This document shows positions 44,026 to 46,713 of a stretch of DNA of 46,713 bases, piece by piece. Origin of the DNA: Acetobacteraceae bacterium B3987 (lineage in GTDB: Bacteria; Pseudomonadota; Alphaproteobacteria; Acetobacterales; Acetobacteraceae); the NCBI GenBank assembly GCA_026537415.1, contig JAFNMF010000025.1, forward strand, positions 1 to 46,713, read 5' to 3'. The translations under genes were made by a program, and so were the position numbers. The notes under the pieces were generated by a model. The model made no database searches and had not been told where the DNA came from. It worked only from the letters and a program-made list of their open reading frames with translations. Every line of letters begins with the position of its first letter. Within the stretch, counting starts at the first letter, position 1.

Positions 44026-44453
44026 TTGAGCTTCTTGAATATAATGGAAATATGGGCTGTTCTTGTTTGGAATAACTATTTGGTCTTTGAGAGGACCAAA
44101 AAACACGGATTCTCCAAACGAACGTCTAGTTTTCTATACAGAAAGAGAAATCACATGCGGCCTCCCCGATACATTTCCTTCAACGCAAGCCTGATATCCC
44201 CAACCGGGTCAAAGCAGCTATTGATTTTTTATACCATTCCTCCTCTTCTCTCCTTTGTGGGGGGCAAACAGAAATTTAGCACTGCTATCCGGCTCAACAG
44301 TAAAGAGTTCTTAGAGATTCATAATAGAATCTAATAAACTCAGCGTCAGAGACGCCCATCATTCCATCTACCTCTTTGAAACACTTATCACATAGGTAAC
44401 CATAAAAGTACCTTACACCTTAATACATCCTCTAGAGGCAAAAAATATCACGA
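44026..44453. other. A/T-rich gap with no convincing gene
   Basis: This 428-base stretch marks the change from core to accessory sequence. Visible items are an 8-bp hairpin (TTGGTCTT/AGGACCAA, about 44080-44099), a short more GC-rich patch (about 44155-44215) that on the minus strand reads as roughly 24 residues ending KEMYRGGRM before a stop, and a palindrome CCTCTAGAGG at 44429-44438. The open frame across 44026-44334 begins with TTG, lacks a ribosome site and is not protein-like. Confidence 0.5.
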
Positions 44454-45056
44454 TTATATTTTTGCTAAAGAATATTGCTTATGAAAGTAATCAACAGCCT
44501 CTTTAACAACAGAATCAAAAATTCCTCTTTCCAAAGTAAGAATTTTTATTTTTTCAGAAAAATTTTTCCTCAGATAGAAAGTATCCTCGTTCTCATTATA
44601 TCCGATAATATCAGGCTGATAACCATAAACAAGCTTATCAAGCTTACCTGAAGAAATCAAAAAACCACACCATTGCCGAAAGGTATCAACTTCAGGAAAA
44701 AAATTAAAATCCATAGGGACTCTATCATCATATATATCAATATCTTCACTTCTCGGAAAAAAATGCTCTACCATGGGCCTAAGATGCTGAGGAACTTGAA
44801 ACCTATGAGCAAACCAAATAACCGTGAATAAATCATCCTTATCAAGATAAAATAACTCTTCATACAACCTCATATTTTTCATACGATAAATACCTTCGAA
44901 AGAGAGCATAATGTCACACAACATATCAATAAAACGAAAATATCCTATCCTTTTATTTCTTATATAAAGATGTACATATCCAAACAGTTGATAATCTTCT
45001 TGTATTTTGTTTACAACAACCTCAATAGCAAATTCTCTTTTATTTCCGAAAATCAT
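44454..45056 (-). CDS. Imm42-like immunity protein
   Basis: A 200-residue, aromatic- and Lys-rich cytosolic protein. The start MIFGNKREFAIEVVV resembles the N-terminus of Immunity protein 42 (Pfam Imm42), found beside polymorphic toxins. Base use is strongly A/T-rich, unlike the core genes of the window. The ribosome site GGGAGG (45067-45072) directly abuts the stop of the toxin gene, so the two are translationally linked, as expected for a toxin-immunity pair. Its stop overlaps an A/U-rich inverted repeat that may aid termination. Neutralisation of the neighbouring tip is inference. Confidence 0.65.
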   Translation of the reverse strand: MIFGNKREFAIEVVVNKIQEDYQLFGYVHLYIRNKRIGYFRFIDMLCDIMLSFEGIYRMKNMRLYEELFYLDKDDLFTVIWFAHRFQVPQHLRPMVEHFFPRSEDIDIYDDRVPMDFNFFPEVDTFRQWCGFLISSGKLDKLVYGYQPDIIGYNENEDTFYLRKNFSEKIKILTLERGIFDSVVKEAVDYFHKQYSLAKI

Positions 45057-45072
45057 TTTTTACCTGCCTCCC

Positions 45073-46713
45073 TTAAAATTTTCCTAATAAAATCAAATTT
45101 TTATCTCCCGACCTCATAATACCTGAAAAATGAGCGCCTCCTGCATTATCATCAAAGAACCGATAAATGCCATCCATACCGATATTATACCACGCTCTCT
45201 GCGATTCCTCGTTAATTCCAATACGAATAGCCCCTGCATAGACTTTTTCAGCATCTGACGGCTCAGGGTCTTTATTAGGATTATACTTAGAGGATCCACG
45301 GTTATGTGCTTGATTAGCCCTATATATTGGCTTCTCAACCCGCCCGTCAACTATTTCAGGATGATACGGACTATCCTTAAGGGCTGGACTCTTGTTGGAA
45401 TCCGCACGTACCTTCCTCTGCTTACTTTCCTCATCATCAGGCTCTTGTCCACCTGCACCACTTCCCCCCGTTAATGATGTACTCAGAGAGGAAATACCTG
45501 GCCCAGATTTGCCTAGCTTGGGCCTCTTCGCCATCAAGACATTATCAAGCCATGAAGGCAAGGCAATCGCTCCAGTCTCATCCGTCTTTGTCAATGGAAT
45601 TGAAAAATCAGACAGAACAGGAGCTGAGAAAATATAATCCTTCAGCATCTGCGCCTGAGCAGGCGACGAAATAACACTTCCTACATTCTGACTGGTGACA
45701 GAAGTCGGTCCTGAACTCGCATCGCTCAGTCTTTGACCATAGGAAATAGCTAACCCTAAAAGATCGCCAATCTGACGAATACCCTGCGATATACCCTGAT
45801 CAACAGGCTCAAATAGGTCTCTCCCATATTTATTGGCAGCTGTTTCAACATCCTCTACAAAACCTCCAATTTCTGCCTCAGCAGCCTCCCCACCTATTAA
45901 TCCAACAACCCTTGGAAGACCTTTCTCCAGTACTTTCTCCAACGCCTGATTATACTGCTGGATAGCTGATGCTGCCGAAGCTCCGTTCAGGGCGTTGGCC
46001 GTGGCATTACCCGGTCCCGCCACAAGCCCACCAACCGCTCCTGCTGCACTGGCAATGCCGTTGCTCAGCAGATTCATCAGACTGTCATGCAGTTTGGCCT
46101 GCGTACTTCGTGCGTCCGTCGGCTGGCCGGTCAGGGCTGTGGCAGCATGATCCGCCCAGTCACGGGTGGCCCCCGAAGCAATCGTCCCGGCAAAGACACT
46201 CGTTGCAGTGGCGGCAACATTCCCCCCGGTCACCGCAGCTACAGCCGCACTGCCACCTGCCTCCAATATGGCTCGGCCCCAGTTGTTCGTTGCACTATGC
46301 TCGTCAAAACCCTGCACTCTATGGCTGTAGAGCTTGTCCGAGACACGTCCCATCACCTCGCCAACAAGCTGCGTACCAAGCTGGCTGGCCCGTATCTGGT
46401 TCTGGAGCTTCTGCGCATCAAACTTGTCGGTCAGCGCACCATTGGCATGGTCCACATCACGGCTGTACGACCCCGTAATATGCCCCGCATTGACCGTGAT
46501 GTTATCGCTGATGGCGGACCGGCTTTCACTCCTTTCATCATGCGAGCGGTTCCCGCCCAGCATGCTCATGGAATTCGCAGCCATACCCGTGCCGAAGCTG
46601 GTCATTATTTTCGTTATTGACCCGGAAAGCATGCCGCTCCCAGCACCCGCCTGAAAGCCCACGCTCCGGCTCTTCCATGCAGAACTGTTCTCAAGACTGT
46701 GAGCTGCCAGACT
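45073..46713 (-). CDS. C-terminal part of a large CdiA/haemagglutinin-type toxin
   Basis: An open frame without a stop from the right edge, so only the C-terminal 546 residues are seen. A GTG at 46660-46662 is not a credible start, since coding continues upstream (SLAAHSLENSSAW). The first part, Ala/Gly/Ser-rich with GGSAAVAAVTGGNVAATA, resembles the region before the tip of two-partner-secreted FhaB/CdiA proteins. Around 45,960 base composition falls to A/T-rich. The last 100 residues form a compact tip: DPEPSDAEKVYAGAIRI, AWYNIGMDGIYRFF and DDNAGGAHFSG. No VENN motif was found. Tip activity is unknown; the partner TpsB transporter would lie outside. Confidence 0.72.
   Translation of the reverse strand, partial: SLAAHSLENSSAWKSRSVGFQAGAGSGMLSGSITKIMTSFGTGMAANSMSMLGGNRSHDERSESRSAISDNITVNAGHITGSYSRDVDHANGALTDKFDAQKLQNQIRASQLGTQLVGEVMGRVSDKLYSHRVQGFDEHSATNNWGRAILEAGGSAAVAAVTGGNVAATATSVFAGTIASGATRDWADHAATALTGQPTDARSTQAKLHDSLMNLLSNGIASAAGAVGGLVAGPGNATANALNGASAASAIQQYNQALEKVLEKGLPRVVGLIGGEAAEAEIGGFVEDVETAANKYGRDLFEPVDQGISQGIRQIGDLLGLAISYGQRLSDASSGPTSVTSQNVGSVISSPAQAQMLKDYIFSAPVLSDFSIPLTKTDETGAIALPSWLDNVLMAKRPKLGKSGPGISSLSTSLTGGSGAGGQEPDDEESKQRKVRADSNKSPALKDSPYHPEIVDGRVEKPIYRANQAHNRGSSKYNPNKDPEPSDAEKVYAGAIRIGINEESQRAWYNIGMDGIYRFFDDNAGGAHFSGIMRSGDKNLILLGKF

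Noticed and set aside
44078-44102. Terminator after the NadQ-like gene
   Set aside because: The 8-bp stem is real but is followed by A residues, not T, on the plus strand, and on the minus strand also has no T-run.
44026-44334. 102-residue open frame after the NadQ-like gene
   Set aside because: It starts with TTG, has no ribosome site, and composition and residues do not look coding.
1-46713. CRISPR array, tRNA, rRNA or insertion sequence
   Set aside because: No evenly spaced short repeats, cloverleaf with acceptor and T-loop, rRNA signature, or transposase with terminal repeats was found in any gap.

Overview
The window looks like chromosomal DNA of an acetic acid bacterium (Acetobacteraceae, Alphaproteobacteria). 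The strongest pointer is a full-length membrane-bound PQQ glucose dehydrogenase with a five-helix anchor. Supporting signs are moderately high G+C coding sequence, the alphaproteobacterial zapA/6S RNA/fau arrangement, and the order xseB-ispA-dxs-tlyA. The genus cannot be fixed from sequence reading alone. No rRNA, tRNA, CRISPR array or intact insertion sequence was seen.

Layout. 0-2.5 kb (minus strand): a YmdB-type phosphoesterase, 5-formyl-THF cyclo-ligase, a 6S RNA with a complete closing stem, zapA and a small coiled-coil gene. 2.6-4.7 kb: an unrecognised small gene, a degenerate ThiE-like gene and two lipoproteins (FAS1-like and BamE-like). 4.8-8.5 kb: epmA, epmB and efp, the parts for beta-lysylation of EF-P, then a SuhB-type phosphatase. 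8.5-11.9 kb: a three-gene envelope motor cluster (OmpA-like exported protein, MotA-like channel with a long repeat-bearing tail, MotB-like OmpA protein) behind a long hairpin. 11.9-16.5 kb: lepA, a glycosyltransferase and an AzgA-type permease.

16.7-25 kb (plus strand): xseB, ispA, dxs and tlyA, forming an isoprenoid precursor block, then rlmN, argG, an FKBP lipoprotein and trpS. 25-30.7 kb (minus strand): rpmI-rplT, closed by a terminator, then pheS-pheT-lpxB. 31-34 kb: the PQQ glucose dehydrogenase and a small exported protein with a repeated Cys motif, each with a clear terminator. 34-38 kb (minus strand): sufE and two overlapping sensor kinase genes that carry receiver domains. 38.2-44 kb (plus strand): an envelope block with a small membrane protein, divergent FtsE/FtsX, a YdcF-type protein, PlsC, a DUF2125 protein and a NadQ/NrtR-like regulator. 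A perfect 18-bp palindrome precedes the last two genes.

44-46.7 kb is the accessory part. Base composition turns strongly A+T-rich. A large secreted effector (CdiA/filamentous-haemagglutinin type) enters from the right edge and ends in a toxin-like tip. An Imm42-like immunity gene follows directly. This is the best candidate in the window for a little-described system. The motor cluster at 8.5-11.9 kb and the palindrome at 41.9 kb are the next most interesting.
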